A stretch of DNA of 64,000 bases from Rubellimicrobium thermophilum DSM 16684 (GTDB lineage Bacteria; Pseudomonadota; Alphaproteobacteria; Rhodobacterales; Rhodobacteraceae): contig NZ_KE557318.1 of NCBI RefSeq assembly GCF_000442315.1, positions 131,362 through 195,361 on the forward strand. The letters run 5' to 3'. Below the pieces are notes generated by a model that worked only from the letters and a program-made list of their open reading frames with translations, was not told where the DNA came from and did not search any database. The translations under genes and the position numbers were made by a program. Of this stretch, positions 1 to 10,086 are shown piece after piece; position 1 is the first letter of the stretch; every line of letters begins with the position of its first letter.

Positions 1-2172
1 CCGCCAGTTCGCAGCGCCAGCCGGTCTCGGTGCGCGCCCGCGCCCAGTAGGTGGCCTCGGGCCGTATCGCTGCGTGCGCGACGGCAAAGCCATACCAGGC
101 CGGCGCGAGCGGCGCGATGGCGACGGCGGCGGCCTTGCTTTCGGGCTGGCCCGAGATCGGATCGGTCGCTGCGGCGACCAGGGCGTCGATCCGCCCCGTC
201 GGGGCGGTGTCGGCCGTCCAGTGGATCGGGGCGAAGACCTGCCCGCGCGGCATCCGCTCGGTCACCGCCACGCGCAGGATCGCCTGCCCCTGCGGGCTCG
301 TCACGCGGGCGAGCGTGGCGGGTTCGAGGCCCAGATCGGCGGCATCGGCTGGGTGGATCTCGATGAAGGGTTCGGCGATGTGGCGGTTCAGCGCCGGCGC
401 GCGGGCGCTGCGCGTCATCGTGTGCCACTGGTCGCGGATGCGGCCCGTGTTCAGGCGGAACGGATGGCACGGCCCTGTCGCGGCGACCGGCGGGCGCGGG
501 GTCACGGGCACCATGCGCGCGCGGCCGTCCGGGGTGAAGAAGCGGCCGTCGCCGAAGAAGCGCTCGCGCTGCCCGCCGGGGCCACCGGGGCCGACGGGCC
601 AGCGGGTGGGGGCAGACGGTCGTAGTCGCACCCTGCGAGGCCCGAGATGTCGAAATCGAGCCCCATCCGCCCGGCGATGCCCGACAGCGCAGCATGTTCG
701 GCAAAGACTTCGGCCGGGCTCGCCCAGCCGAAGGCCGCGCCCCAGCCCATCCGCGCTGCCACGTCGGCCAGGATGCGCCAGTCGTCGCGCACTCCCGCCG
801 GCGCGGGCAGGAAGGCGCGCTGGCGGCTGATGGTGCGGTCGGAATTGGTGACGGTACCGGATTTCTCGCCCCAGGCGGTGGCGGGCAGCACGACATCAGC
901 CAGCCGCGTCGTGTCTGTCTCGGTCACGTCGTTGACGACGACGAAATCGCAGGCGCGGATCGCGGCGGCCACGGCATCGGCCTCGGGCATCGAGACGGCG
1001 GGGTTGGTATGGATGATCCACAGCGCCCGGATCCGCCCCTCGGCCGCGGCGCGGAACATCTCGACCGCCTTCAGCCCCGGCGCCTGCGGCATCCGCGGGC
1101 TGCCCCAGAAGGCCTGCACTGCGGCGCGATGGACAGGGTTCTCGATCTCCAGATGGCAGGCCAGGGTGTTGGCCATGCCCCCCACCTCGCGCCCGCCCAT
1201 GGCATTGGGCTGGCCGGTGACCGAGAAGGGCCCCATGCCCGGCCGTCCGATACGGCCGCTGGCCAGGTGGCAGTTCAGGATCGCGTTCACCTTGTCGGTG
1301 CCCGAGGCGGACTGGTTGATCCCCTGCGAGAACACCGTCACCACCCGCCCGGTCGTGCAGAACCAGTCGAGGAAGGTGGCCAGAGCGGCCGCGGGCAGGC
1401 CGGTCGCGCCGGGGTCAGAGGCGCGGGCGGCGGCCAGCGCGGCATCGAACCCCGTGACATGAGCGGCCACGAAGGCGCGGTCCACCGCGCCGCGATCGGC
1501 CAGCGCCACGAGCAGGGCATTGAACAGCGCCGCGTCCGAACCGGGGGCCAGCGGCAGATGCAGGTCGGCGATCTCGCAGGTGGCGGTGCGGCGGGGGTCG
1601 ATCACCACCACCTTGGTGCCGCGCGCGGCCCGGGCGGCGGCCAGGCGCTGGTAAAGGACCGGATGGCACCAGGCGAGGTTCGATCCCGCCAGCACCACCA
1701 GATCGGCAAGCTCCAGATCCTCGTAGGTGCCGGGCACCGTGTCGGTGCCGAAGGCCCGGCGATGCCCCGCCACGGTCGAGGCCATGCACAGGCGCGAATT
1801 GGTATCGACATTCGCGCTGCCCATATAGCCCTTGATGAGCTTGTTGGCGACATAATAGTCCTCGGTCAGCATCTGGCCCGACAGGTAGAAGGCCACGCTG
1901 TCCGGCCCGTGCCGGTCGAGCGCCGCGGCGAAGCGCTCGGCCACGAGATCGAGCGCCGCATCCCAGCCGGCCGGCCGGCCGCCGATCAGCGGCGACAGCA
2001 GCCGCCCCTCGAGCCCCAGCGTCTGCCCCAGCGCCGTGCCCTTGGAGCAGAGCCGCCCCCGGTTGGCGGGATGATCCGGGTCGCCCGCGATGCGCGCGCC
2101 GCCCGCGCCGTCGGGCATGGCCAGGAGGCCGCAGCCCACGCCGCAATAGGGGCAGGTGGTGCGGATGCTCAT
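1..2172 (-). CDS. nasA: Assimilatory nitrate reductase catalytic subunit (3' partial, one frameshift)
   Basis: Reduces nitrate to nitrite in the cytoplasm with a bis-MGD molybdenum cofactor. Cysteines 7, 10, 14 and 42 (CPYCGVGC and LCSKG) bind the N-terminal [4Fe-4S] cluster typical of NasA/NapA/FdhF proteins. The reading frame is open to about 610 and then continues in another frame to the window edge, with NasA-like sequence (QRERFFGDGRFFTPDGRAR, later RDQWHTMTRSARAP). The shift lies in a run of five G on the plus strand (608-612). A sixth would restore LPPTRWPVG, so a lost base or sequencing error is likely. The ATG overlaps the nirD stop by 4 bp. The C-terminus, including any BFD-type [2Fe-2S] domain, is outside the window. 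Confidence 0.9.
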
Positions 2173-2504
2173 GCCGCCCGTCCCTCTGGCAAGAGTCGCG
2201 CCGCGTCGATCAGGATGCGCCCGCCCTCGATGCGCGCGGGATAGGTCTCGACCTTTCCGCCCTCTGCATCGCGCGCCCGCCCGTCGGCCAGCCCGATCAC
2301 CAGCCCGTGCAGCGGGCAGGTCACGGCATCCCCATGCACGATCCCCTCGGAGAGAGGGCCGCCGCGGTGCGGACAGCGGTCGTCGAGCGCGAAAACGCGG
2401 TCATCGGCGGTGCGGAACACCGCCACACAGCCCTGTGCCGTGCGCAGAACGCGCGCCCCGCGGCGGGGGATGTCCTCGAGCGCTCCGATGTCAATCCAGG
2501 TCAT
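2169..2504 (-). CDS. nirD: Nitrite reductase (NADH) small subunit, Rieske-type
   Basis: Small partner of the cytoplasmic NADH-dependent nitrite reductase, 111 residues, the usual length for NirD. A Rieske-like [2Fe-2S] site is visible as C44-P-H46 and C63-P-L-H66, with the second pair in CPLHGLVI. Many enterobacterial NirD proteins have lost these ligands; here they are all present, as in the NasH/NirD proteins of alphaproteobacteria. The gene overlaps both nirB (ATGA at 2501-2504) and nasA (ATGA at 2169-2172), so the three are translationally coupled. Confidence 0.93.
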   Translation of the reverse strand: MTWIDIGALEDIPRRGARVLRTAQGCVAVFRTADDRVFALDDRCPHRGGPLSEGIVHGDAVTCPLHGLVIGLADGRARDAEGGKVETYPARIEGGRILIDAARLLPEGRAA

Positions 2505-4937
2505 TCTGCCGCCTCAGCCGCAAGATGTGCGAGGGGGGTGAAGGCGGCCCTTGCCTCGGGCGCGGTGCGTTCGGCCCAGGGGTCCTTCTGGAAGATCGCC
2601 TGCGCCCGATCGAACCGGGCGACCAGGGCGGCGCGGCTGTCGCGGTCCTCGACGACCTGCGCGCGCACCCAGTCGAGCCCCACCTTCGCCAGCCATTTGT
2701 AGGGCCGGTCGAGATAGTTGGCGCTTTCGCGGTAGAGCTGGACGAAGGCCACGACGATCTCGACCGCCTCGTCCTCGGTCGCGACCTTGGCCAGCCGCTC
2801 GGTGGCCTTCACATCCATGCCCGCGGCCCCACCGACGCCGATCTCGTAGCCCGACTCGACGCAGACGATGCCCACGTCCTTGCAGGTCGCCTCGGCGCAG
2901 TTGCGCGGACAGCCCGAGACGGCAAGCTTGACCTTGTGCGGGGTCCAGGCGCCCCAGAGCCGCCGTTCCAGCCGGATGCCGAGGCCGGTGCTGTCCTGCG
3001 TGCCGAAGCGGCAGAAGTCGCTGCCGACGCAGGTCTTCACCGTGCGCAGGGCCTTGCCGTAGGCATGACCGCTGACCAGCCCCGCGGCGTTCAGATCGGC
3101 CCAGATCCGTGGCAGATCCTCCTTGCGCACGCCCAGAAGGTCGATCCGCTGCCCGCCCGTCACCTTGACCGCCGGCACTTGGTATTTCTCGGCTGCATCG
3201 GCGATGGCGCGCAGCTCCTGCGGGGTGGTCATCCCGCCCCACATCCGCGGGACAACCGAATAGGTGCCGTCCTTCTGGATGTTGGCATGGTTGCGTTCGT
3301 TGACGAAGCGGCTCTGCGGATCGTCGCGGTAGGTCTCGGGCCATTCGGCCAGCAGGTAGAAGTTCAGCGCCGGGCGGCAGGTGGCGCAGCCGCAGGAGGT
3401 CTTCCAGCCCAGTTCCTGCATCACCGCCGGCATCGACTTCAGCCCGCGCGCCCGGATCAGGCGCCGGACATCCTCGTGCGCCAGCTCGGTGCAGCCGCAG
3501 ACCGGGCGGCTGGCGGGTTTCCGGAATGCATCCCCCAGGCTGTGCGCCAGAAGCTGCTCGACCAGCCCCGTGCAGCTCCCGCAGGAGGTGCTGGCCTTTG
3601 TCCGCGCCCGCACCGTGCCAAGGTCCGTGGCGCCGCCCGCGATGGCGGCGAGGATCGTGCCCTTGCAGACGCCGTTGCAGCCGCAGATCTCCGACTCAGG
3701 CGGCAAGGCTGCAACGGCTGCCAGAGGGTCCGCCGCGGTCCCCCCCTCGATAGGCGGGGCCAAAGATCAGCGTCCCGCGCATCGGCGCGATGTCGGTGCC
3801 GTCCTTGATCAGGCCGAAGAACCAGGCCCCGTCGGCGGTATCGCCATACATCACTGCGCCGATCAGCCGGTTGCCCTCGATCACCAGGCGCTTGTAGACC
3901 CCGCGCCCCGGATCGCGGAACACGATGTCCTCGCGTCCCGGACCGTCGGCGAAATCGCCCGCGCTGAACAGATCGACGCCCGTCACCTTCAGCTTGGTCG
4001 CCGTCTGCACAGGGCGGAAGGCGGCCTCCTGTCCCATCAGCGTCGCGGCCAGCACTCTGGCCTGATCGTAGAGCGGGGCCACCAGCCCGAAGAGCTGACC
4101 GTCATGTTCTACGCATTCCCCCAGCGCAAAGATCGCGGGGTCGGAGGTACGCATCCGGTCGTCCACAGTGATGCCGCGCCCGACCTCCAGATGCGCGTCC
4201 ACGGCCAGACGCACTTCGGGCCGGATGCCGACGGCCATGCAGACGATGTCGGCGGGATAGACCGTGCCGTCCTCGAGCAGCACGGCGTCCACCCGATCCT
4301 TGCCCAGGATCGCCTTGGTCGCGCCCTTGCAATGGATGCGGAGACCGCGGCGTTCCAGATCCTTCTGCAACAGGTAGCCCGCCGCCGGATCAAGCTGGCG
4401 TTCCATCAGATGGCCCATCAGATGGATCACCGTGACCTCTGCCCCGCGCGCGGCCATGCCCGCCGCGGCTTCGAGCCCCAGCAGACCGCCGCCGATCACC
4501 ACGGCCTTCGCACCCGGGCGGCTGGCCGCGATCATCGCGTTGGTATCCTCGAGGTCGCGGTAGGTGACGACGCCGGGCAGATCCTTTCCCGGCACCGGGA
4601 TGACGAAGGGCGCCGAGCCGGTGGCGATCACCAGCGTGTCATAGGGCGTCTCGCCCCGCTTCGACACCACGACCTTCCGGTCGCGGTCGATCCGCGTCAC
4701 CGCCTCGCCGAAGCGGCAGGCCACGCCATGCGCGGCATACCAGGCATCGTCATGAGTGACGATCTGGTCATAGGTCTTTTCGCCCGACAGCACCGGCGAC
4801 AGCATCAGCCGGTTGTAGTTGCCGCGCGGTTCGGCGTTGAACAGGGTGACATGCCCGTCGAACCCGGCCTCGAACAGATGTTCGAGCATCCGGCCCGAGG
4901 CCATGCCTGCACCGATGACGACAAGTCTGCGTGTCAT
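2501..4937 (-). CDS. nirB: Nitrite reductase (NADH) large subunit, one frameshift
   Basis: Reduces nitrite to ammonium with NADH, FAD, iron-sulfur clusters and sirohaem. The N-terminal half has a Rossmann FAD motif (VVIGAGMASG) and an NAD motif (VVIGGGLLGLEAA). The C-terminal half has BFD-type [2Fe-2S] cysteines (CGCNGVCKG, CGSCTG), a second set (CGCTE, CGCATC), and the sirohaem/[4Fe-4S] signature (CVGSDFC and SGCPRNCAEATC). The halves lie in different frames, joined at a run of seven C on the plus strand (3740-3746). Removing one base restores a continuous protein of about 810 residues, the normal length. Start 4937 was chosen because GGAG lies 8 nt upstream; ATG 4943 and GTG 4946 are alternatives overlapping the nrtD stop. 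Confidence 0.9.
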
Positions 4938-4942
4938 GGGCA

Positions 4943-5737
4943 TCACTCCGCCGCAGCCACCAGACGGTGGCGTTCGTGAAGAAAACGCAGCACCGCCTGC
5001 CGGGCGCGCAGACAGGCCGGGTCGCCCGCCGCCACGATGCGGTCGCGCGGGCGGGGCAGCGGCACCGTGAGCACCTCGCCGATGGTCGCGGCGGGTCCGT
5101 TCGTCATCATCACGATGCGGTCGGCCAGAAGCACCGCCTCGTCCACGTCATGGGTGATCATGATCATCGTGTTCCTCAGCCGCGCATGGATCTCCATCAC
5201 CGCGTCCTGAAGATGCGCGCGCGTCAGCGCGTCGAGCGCCCCGAAGGGTTCGTCGAGCAGCAGCACCTTGGGTTCCATGGCGAGCGCCCGGGCGATGCCC
5301 ACCCGCTGGCGCATACCGCCCGAGATCTCGCCCGGCCGCTTGTCGGCGGCATGGCGCATCTGCACCAGATCGAGGTTGTGGAGTGTCCATTCGTGCCGCT
5401 CGGCGCGGCTCTTGCGACCGCGGAAGACCTTGTCCACCGCCAGCCGGACATTGCCGTAGACGGTGAGCCAGGGCAGCAGGCTGTGGTTCTGGAACACCAC
5501 CGCCCGGTCGGGGCCGGGGGCGTTCACCTCGCGGCCCTCCAGCACGATGCCGCCCTTCGTCGCCTCGGTCAGCCCGGCGATCAGGTTCAAGAGCGTGGAC
5601 TTGCCGCAGCCCGAATGGCCGATGATCGAGACGAACTCGCCCCTGTCGATGGTCAGATCGACATCGCGCAGCACCTCGGTCCGGCGGCTGCCCGATTCGA
5701 AGGTCTTTCCGACCCGGGAAATCCTCAGATATCCCAT
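4943..5737 (-). CDS. nrtD: Nitrate ABC transporter ATP-binding protein
   Basis: Cytoplasmic ATPase of the NrtABD/NasFED nitrate importer, 264 residues. It carries Walker A (GHSGCGKST, about residue 40), the Q-loop in VVFQNHSLLPW, the ABC signature SGGMRQRVGIARAL, Walker B LLLDEPFGALD and the H-loop THDVDEA. The LLPW Q-loop context is typical of nitrate/sulfonate/taurine importers. The gene sits between the permease and nirB and overlaps the upstream end of nirB, so it belongs to the nas operon rather than to a sulfonate system. Confidence 0.92.
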   Translation of the reverse strand: MGYLRISRVGKTFESGSRRTEVLRDVDLTIDRGEFVSIIGHSGCGKSTLLNLIAGLTEATKGGIVLEGREVNAPGPDRAVVFQNHSLLPWLTVYGNVRLAVDKVFRGRKSRAERHEWTLHNLDLVQMRHAADKRPGEISGGMRQRVGIARALAMEPKVLLLDEPFGALDALTRAHLQDAVMEIHARLRNTMIMITHDVDEAVLLADRIVMMTNGPAATIGEVLTVPLPRPRDRIVAAGDPACLRARQAVLRFLHERHRLVAAAE

Positions 5738-5740
5738 GGC

Positions 5741-6640
5741 TCAGGCCCCTCCGGTGCCGCGTGTGACAAGACGCCCGGCAAGGCCCACCAGCCGGTCGAG
5801 CATGAGGCCGACCAGCCCGATATAGACGAGCGCCACGATGATGTCGGTCAGCCGGCTGCTGTTCCAGGCATCCCAGATGAAGAAGCCGATGCCCACACCG
5901 CCGGTCAGCATCTCGGCCGCGACGATCGCAAGCCATGACAGGCCGATGCCGATGCGCAGGCCCGAGAAGATGTAGGGCGCGGCGGCAGGCACCATGATGC
6001 GGAAGAAGAATTCGACCTGACCGAGCCGCAGCACCCGGGCGACGTTGCGGTAGTCGGCGGGGATGTTGCGCACCCCGGCGGCGGTGTTGATCAGGATCGG
6101 CCAGATCGCGGTGATGAAGATCACGAAGATTGCGGCGGGGCGGTTGTCCATGAAGGCGGCCAGGCTGATCGGCAGCCAGGCGAGCGGCGGGACCGTGCGC
6201 AGCACCTGGAAGAACGGATCCAGCCCGCGCATCATCCAGACCGATTGCCCGATCACCGCGCCGATGAGCACCCCGGCCATCGCGGCGAGGCCGAAGCCAT
6301 AGGCCACCCGTTCGAGCGAGGTCAGCACCCGCCAGCCGAGGCCGACATCCTGCGTGCCGTAGACATAGAAGGGATGCAGGATCAGCTCGGCGGAGTCTCT
6401 CCAGACGGCCGAGGGCGGAGGCAGGGTGGCGCCGGGGCCGCTGGTCGCCAGTTCCCAGGCGGCGAGGGCCAGCAGGCCGACCACGACGGGCGGAAGCAGG
6501 CGGGCCGCAAGTCCTGCCCCCCGCCGCCCGGGCGACAGCCGCGCCGGAGGGCGGACGCGCAGCCGCGTCACGGATGCGGGCCGGGCCGGGGTCGCCTGCT
6601 CTGCCGCCTGCGGGATCGGTCGTGCGAGGGTGCTCTGCAT
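5741..6640 (-). CDS. nrtB: Nitrate ABC transporter permease
   Basis: Inner-membrane permease of the nitrate importer, about 299 residues, with a disordered Arg/Pro-rich N-terminus followed by several hydrophobic segments. The binding-protein-dependent transport (BPD) loop that contacts the ATPase is in the C-terminal half. The start at 6640 (MQSTLARP) was chosen because GGAGG lies 5 nt upstream; an in-frame ATG at 6673 would lie inside the end of nrtA. Only 3 bp separate it from nrtD. Confidence 0.9.
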   Translation of the reverse strand: MQSTLARPIPQAAEQATPARPASVTRLRVRPPARLSPGRRGAGLAARLLPPVVVGLLALAAWELATSGPGATLPPPSAVWRDSAELILHPFYVYGTQDVGLGWRVLTSLERVAYGFGLAAMAGVLIGAVIGQSVWMMRGLDPFFQVLRTVPPLAWLPISLAAFMDNRPAAIFVIFITAIWPILINTAAGVRNIPADYRNVARVLRLGQVEFFFRIMVPAAAPYIFSGLRIGIGLSWLAIVAAEMLTGGVGIGFFIWDAWNSSRLTDIIVALVYIGLVGLMLDRLVGLAGRLVTRGTGGA

Positions 6641-6650
6641 CGGGGCCTCC

Positions 6651-7940
6651 TCAGGACAGGGCGGTGATGGCAAGGCTGGCCAGATAGGCCCCCGGATCGG
6701 CGGGATCGAAGACCTTGCCGTCGAAGAAGGTCTCCACCCCCCGGCTGGGGCCGAAGTCCCGGGTGTCGATCCCCAGCTCGCTGGCAGCCTCGAGCCACAG
6801 ATCGGCCCGGTTCGTGCGGTTCACCACCGCGCGCATGTCGAGATCGGCGGGCAGATAGCCCCAGCGGATGTTCTCGGTCACGAACCACAGGTCGAGGCTG
6901 GGCCAGGGATAGGAGATGCGCCCGTTCTCGCCCCAGAACTTCATCTCGAGGCCGGTCGCCGTCTCGACCCGGCCGTTGCCGTAGTTCACATCGCCCCGCA
7001 GCCGGCCGATGATGTCGGCGGGGGGCACGTTGAACCACTGCCGTCGCCCGACGATCCCGGCCAGCTCCTCCTTGTTGGCCATGTCCTCGCACCACATCTG
7101 CGCCTCCATCACCGCCATCAGGATGGCGCGGGTGGCGTTGGGATGGGCATCGACCCAGTCGGCGCGCATCCCCAGAACCTTCTCGGGGTGGTGGCGCCAG
7201 ATCTCCCCCGTCGTCGCGGCGGTGAAGCCGATGCCCTGATTGACGAGCTGTTCGTTCCATGGCTCGCCCACGCAGAAGCAGTCCATGGTGCCGACGCGCA
7301 TGTTGGCCACCATCTGTGGCGACGGCACGACGATCAGGTTGACATCGGTCATCGGGTTGATGCCGCCCGCAGCCAGCCAGTAGCGCAACCACAGATCGTG
7401 GGTGCCGCCGGGGAAGGTCATCGCCGCGGTCACCTCGCCCCCTGCGGCGCGCCGGGCGGCGAAGACCTCGCGCAGGGGGCTGCTGTCCAGCCCCACGCCC
7501 GTGTCCGCATAGGCCTGCGCGACCGAAATGCCTTGGCAATCCGCGTTCAGGCTCAGGAGGTTGTACATCGGCGTCGGCTGGTTGTTCTGCATCACCGTGC
7601 CGAGCGTGTAGAGGGCGATCTTGGGCCGCAGGATATGGGCACCGTCGATCCCGCCGCCGGCCGATCCCAGGGCCATGTTGTCGCGCGTGGCTCCCCAGCT
7701 CGCCTGCTTGACGATCTGCATCTCGGTCATGCCGTGGCGGGCGAAGAACCCCTTCTCCTGCGCGATGATCAGGGGGGCAGCATCGGTCAGGGCGATGTAG
7801 CCCAAGGTGGCGCCGGTCACTTCGGGGCCGGGCGCGGCGGCGAAGGCCCCTCCGGGCAGCAGCGCGCGGGCGGCCGCGACCGTGGCGGCCGCGCCGGAGC
7901 TGGCCCTGAGGAAGGAACGGCGGGAGATGGCTTCGGTCAT
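6651..7940 (-). CDS. nrtA: Nitrate ABC transporter substrate-binding protein, Tat-exported
   Basis: Periplasmic nitrate-binding protein, about 429 residues. The N-terminus has a twin-arginine signal (R7-R8-S-F-L-R) followed by a hydrophobic stretch and an Ala-rich cleavage region (GGAFAAAPG). The mature protein has the NrtA/CmpA fold motifs VTGATLGYIALTDAAPLIIAQEKGFF and FCVGEPWNEQL. The start at 7940 is supported by GGAG 7 nt upstream; a longer in-frame start at 8009 would bury the Tat motif. It is the first structural gene behind the nas leader, and its binding fold is shared with the sensor NasS upstream. Confidence 0.93.
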   Translation of the reverse strand: MTEAISRRSFLRASSGAAATVAAARALLPGGAFAAAPGPEVTGATLGYIALTDAAPLIIAQEKGFFARHGMTEMQIVKQASWGATRDNMALGSAGGGIDGAHILRPKIALYTLGTVMQNNQPTPMYNLLSLNADCQGISVAQAYADTGVGLDSSPLREVFAARRAAGGEVTAAMTFPGGTHDLWLRYWLAAGGINPMTDVNLIVVPSPQMVANMRVGTMDCFCVGEPWNEQLVNQGIGFTAATTGEIWRHHPEKVLGMRADWVDAHPNATRAILMAVMEAQMWCEDMANKEELAGIVGRRQWFNVPPADIIGRLRGDVNYGNGRVETATGLEMKFWGENGRISYPWPSLDLWFVTENIRWGYLPADLDMRAVVNRTNRADLWLEAASELGIDTRDFGPSRGVETFFDGKVFDPADPGAYLASLAITALS

Positions 7941-8079
7941 GTCGCACTCCAGATGGCATCCGGCCGCACGGGCGGCACGGATCGGGTCGGTGCAGCGGCG
8001 ACTGCACACAGGCTATCGGTTCGGGGGATCGCGACGGTGCGAACATCGCTGCGAGGGGCGGTCATGGCCCATCGCCGCA

Positions 8080-8103
8080 GGGGCCGACATCGTTGCCGGC
8101 CCC
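8080..8103 (-). promoter_or_regulatory. Candidate NasT (ANTAR) target hairpin in the nas leader
   Basis: On the minus strand, between nasS and nrtA, a 9-bp stem (GGGGCCGGC with GTCGGCCCC, one G-U pair) closes a six-base loop AACGAT. The loop has A at position 1 and G at position 4, the bases known to matter in ANTAR-protein RNA targets. NasT has an ANTAR domain and is encoded just upstream. The 3' arm could instead pair with GGGCC at plus 8066-8070, giving a mutually exclusive fold. I could not identify the usual companion first hairpin or a classical U-tract terminator, so the antitermination model is inference. Confidence 0.6.
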
Positions 8104-8194
8104 TTTACCCTGCGGCTTTCTGTGACACGGGGCAACGGATTGCTGCATGCGCAAAGGGTATGACCCGTGCCCTTGCGGCCGGGCGCTGAAAAGT

Positions 8195-9363
8195 TCAGCA
8201 GTCCGGACGGGCCGGATCAAAGATTGCGCGGTCGAAGAACGCATCGCGCGGCAGGATCATCGTCCCGCGCTCTGACGCCACGGCGGTCGGATGCTCGAGC
8301 GCCCCTTCGATTCGCGACGAGGCGCCGGGCAGATCGGCACCGATGCCGCGCAGATTGGCGCGGTAGAGATCGGTCCGGCAGATCGCCATTGCCGCCGCCA
8401 CCGCCGCCCGGATATCGAGGCCATGGACCCGCGCCATCTGACGCGCGAACCAGGCCGCCTGCGATCGCCAGGGAAAGGGTGCGGCTCCCGCGTGGAAACG
8501 GATCATGTCCTCCACCCGGCGCTCTTCGCCGCGGGCCGAGATCACCATCTGTCCGCTCAGCGCCCGGTCCAGCAGTTCGGGCGGGGCGTTCACATGCTCG
8601 GCCCGTGCGAGCAGGTCGGCAACGACGGCGCGGTTGGCCGGCATGTCCAGCCAGCGACCGGCCTGCCAGACCGCGCGCATCAGCCGTGCCGTCGCCTCGG
8701 GTTGCGCCTCGACCCAGTCGTGGCGTGCGGCCAGTGCCTTTTCGGGGGCCGTCGCCCAGATCGCGGCGCCGGGGAGCAGAAGTGCACCGGCCCCCGCTCG
8801 ACCGCGACCGACCCCCAGGGCTCTCCCACGCAGAAGGCATCGATCTCGCCCGCAGCCAGCGCCTCGGCCATGCGCGGGGGCGGGATCGTGTGCAGGCTGA
8901 AGGCCGGGCCGCCCCCAGCCAGCCAGTGCCGGACCAGCGCGGCATGGGTCGAATGGGGAAAAGGCACACCGATGCGCAGCTCGCCTGCGACCACCTCGGC
9001 CAGAGTATCGCGGGCCGCCCGCGCATCGACGAAGTCGAAGCCGAAGCCCCGCGCCCGCAGCCGCGACTCGATCGCCGTCGAGACGCCCAGCACGTCGCCA
9101 TTGGCCGACAGGACTTGAAGGATGTCGAGCCGCGGCACCGGTCCGACGAGTCCCAGCGCGATGGCCACCGGAACCGGGGCCAGCATCTGCGCCGCCTCGA
9201 CCTGTCCCCAGAGGAGCATGTCGCGCAGGCTCGACCAGGACGGCGCCGGGCAGAGCGTGAGCGCCAGGCCCTCGGCCTCGGCAAAGCCCATCTCGCGCGC
9301 CACGATCAGCGGCGCCGCATCGAGCAGCGGCACGAAGCCGAGGCGCAGGGGCAGCGCGCTCAT
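8195..9363 (-). CDS. nasS: Nitrate sensor NasS, one frameshift
   Basis: Cytoplasmic NrtA-like protein that binds nitrate and, when nitrate is absent, holds NasT inactive. It has no signal peptide, as expected for NasS. It shares motifs with NrtA (LGFVPLLDAAPLIVAREMGF, FCVGEPWGSVAVERG). The frame breaks in a run of five C at plus 8791-8795; one extra base would give GAGALLLPGAAIWATAPEKAL, leading directly into the second frame (RLMRAVWQAGRWLDMPANR). The joined product is about 390 residues, the family length. The start overlaps the nasT stop by 4 bp. Confidence 0.87.
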
Positions 9364-9935
9364 GTCAGGAGTCCCGCGGCGGTGACCAGAGCCGCGGCGA
9401 CCTCGGCCAGCTTCTTGCCCTGGTCCATGGCGCTGCGGCGCAACAGGGCATAGGCCTCGTCCTCGCCGATGCCGCGGGCCTTCATCAGGATGCCCTTGGC
9501 GCGGTCGATCAGCTTGCGTTCTTCCAACGCGCGGCGTGTCGCCTCGAGCTCGAGGCGCATCCGGCGGAACAGCTGGAACCGGGCGATGGCGGCATCCATC
9601 ACCGCCGCGACGCGCTCGGGCCGCAGCCCGTCGATCACATAGGCCGAAACCCCCGCCTCGATCGCCTGCCGTGTCAGATCGGCATCGGTGCGATCAACGA
9701 ACAGGGCCACCGGCCGGTCGAGCGGTCCGGAGGCCGTCGCCATCGCCTCGAGCGTATCGCGCGAGGGATCGGCCATGTCGATCAGCACGATGTCGGGAGC
9801 CAGCTCACGCACCCGGCGCGCCAGGCCTGCCGCCTCGGCGATGACCGTCACATGATGGCCGAGCGGGCGCAGGCTGTCGATCAGCAGCCGTGCGCGCATT
9901 TCGTCCGGTTCGACAATGACGATTCGCAGGGTCAT
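9360..9935 (-). CDS. nasT: Nitrate-responsive antiterminator NasT (ANTAR domain)
   Basis: Two-component-like RNA-binding regulator of 191 residues. Residues about 1-120 form a receiver-like domain (IVIVEPDEMRARLL, then DIVLIDMADPS). The C-terminal 60 residues are an ANTAR domain (ERKLIDRAKGILMKARGIGEDEAYALLRRSA) that binds tandem hexaloop hairpins in nascent RNA. With nitrate present NasS releases NasT, which then lets transcription run through the nas leader; that mechanism is known from Paracoccus and Azotobacter and inferred here from synteny. Confidence 0.93.
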   Translation of the reverse strand: MTLRIVIVEPDEMRARLLIDSLRPLGHHVTVIAEAAGLARRVRELAPDIVLIDMADPSRDTLEAMATASGPLDRPVALFVDRTDADLTRQAIEAGVSAYVIDGLRPERVAAVMDAAIARFQLFRRMRLELEATRRALEERKLIDRAKGILMKARGIGEDEAYALLRRSAMDQGKKLAEVAAALVTAAGLLT

Positions 9936-10086
9936 GGGGCCGGGCTAGGGGCCCTCCGTCCTGCCCGCAACCGACGCCCACCCGAGGACGGCAAGCCGGG
10001 AGGCAGACGCCGGGGCGGTGATCAATGCCCGAGCAGTCTGCCGATTCTTCGGGCACGCATCGTCGGCCTCCCGGCGCCCGGCAGGA

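Noticed and set aside
502..2172. Treating nasA as a complete short protein ending at 502
   Set aside because: The last 40 codons are Ala/Ser/Arg-rich and out of frame; the true NasA sequence continues in another frame to the window edge.
8104..8194. First ANTAR hairpin (P1) upstream of the loop at 8080-8103
   Set aside because: Candidates had three or four base pairs, or lacked G at loop position 4, so none was reported as a feature.
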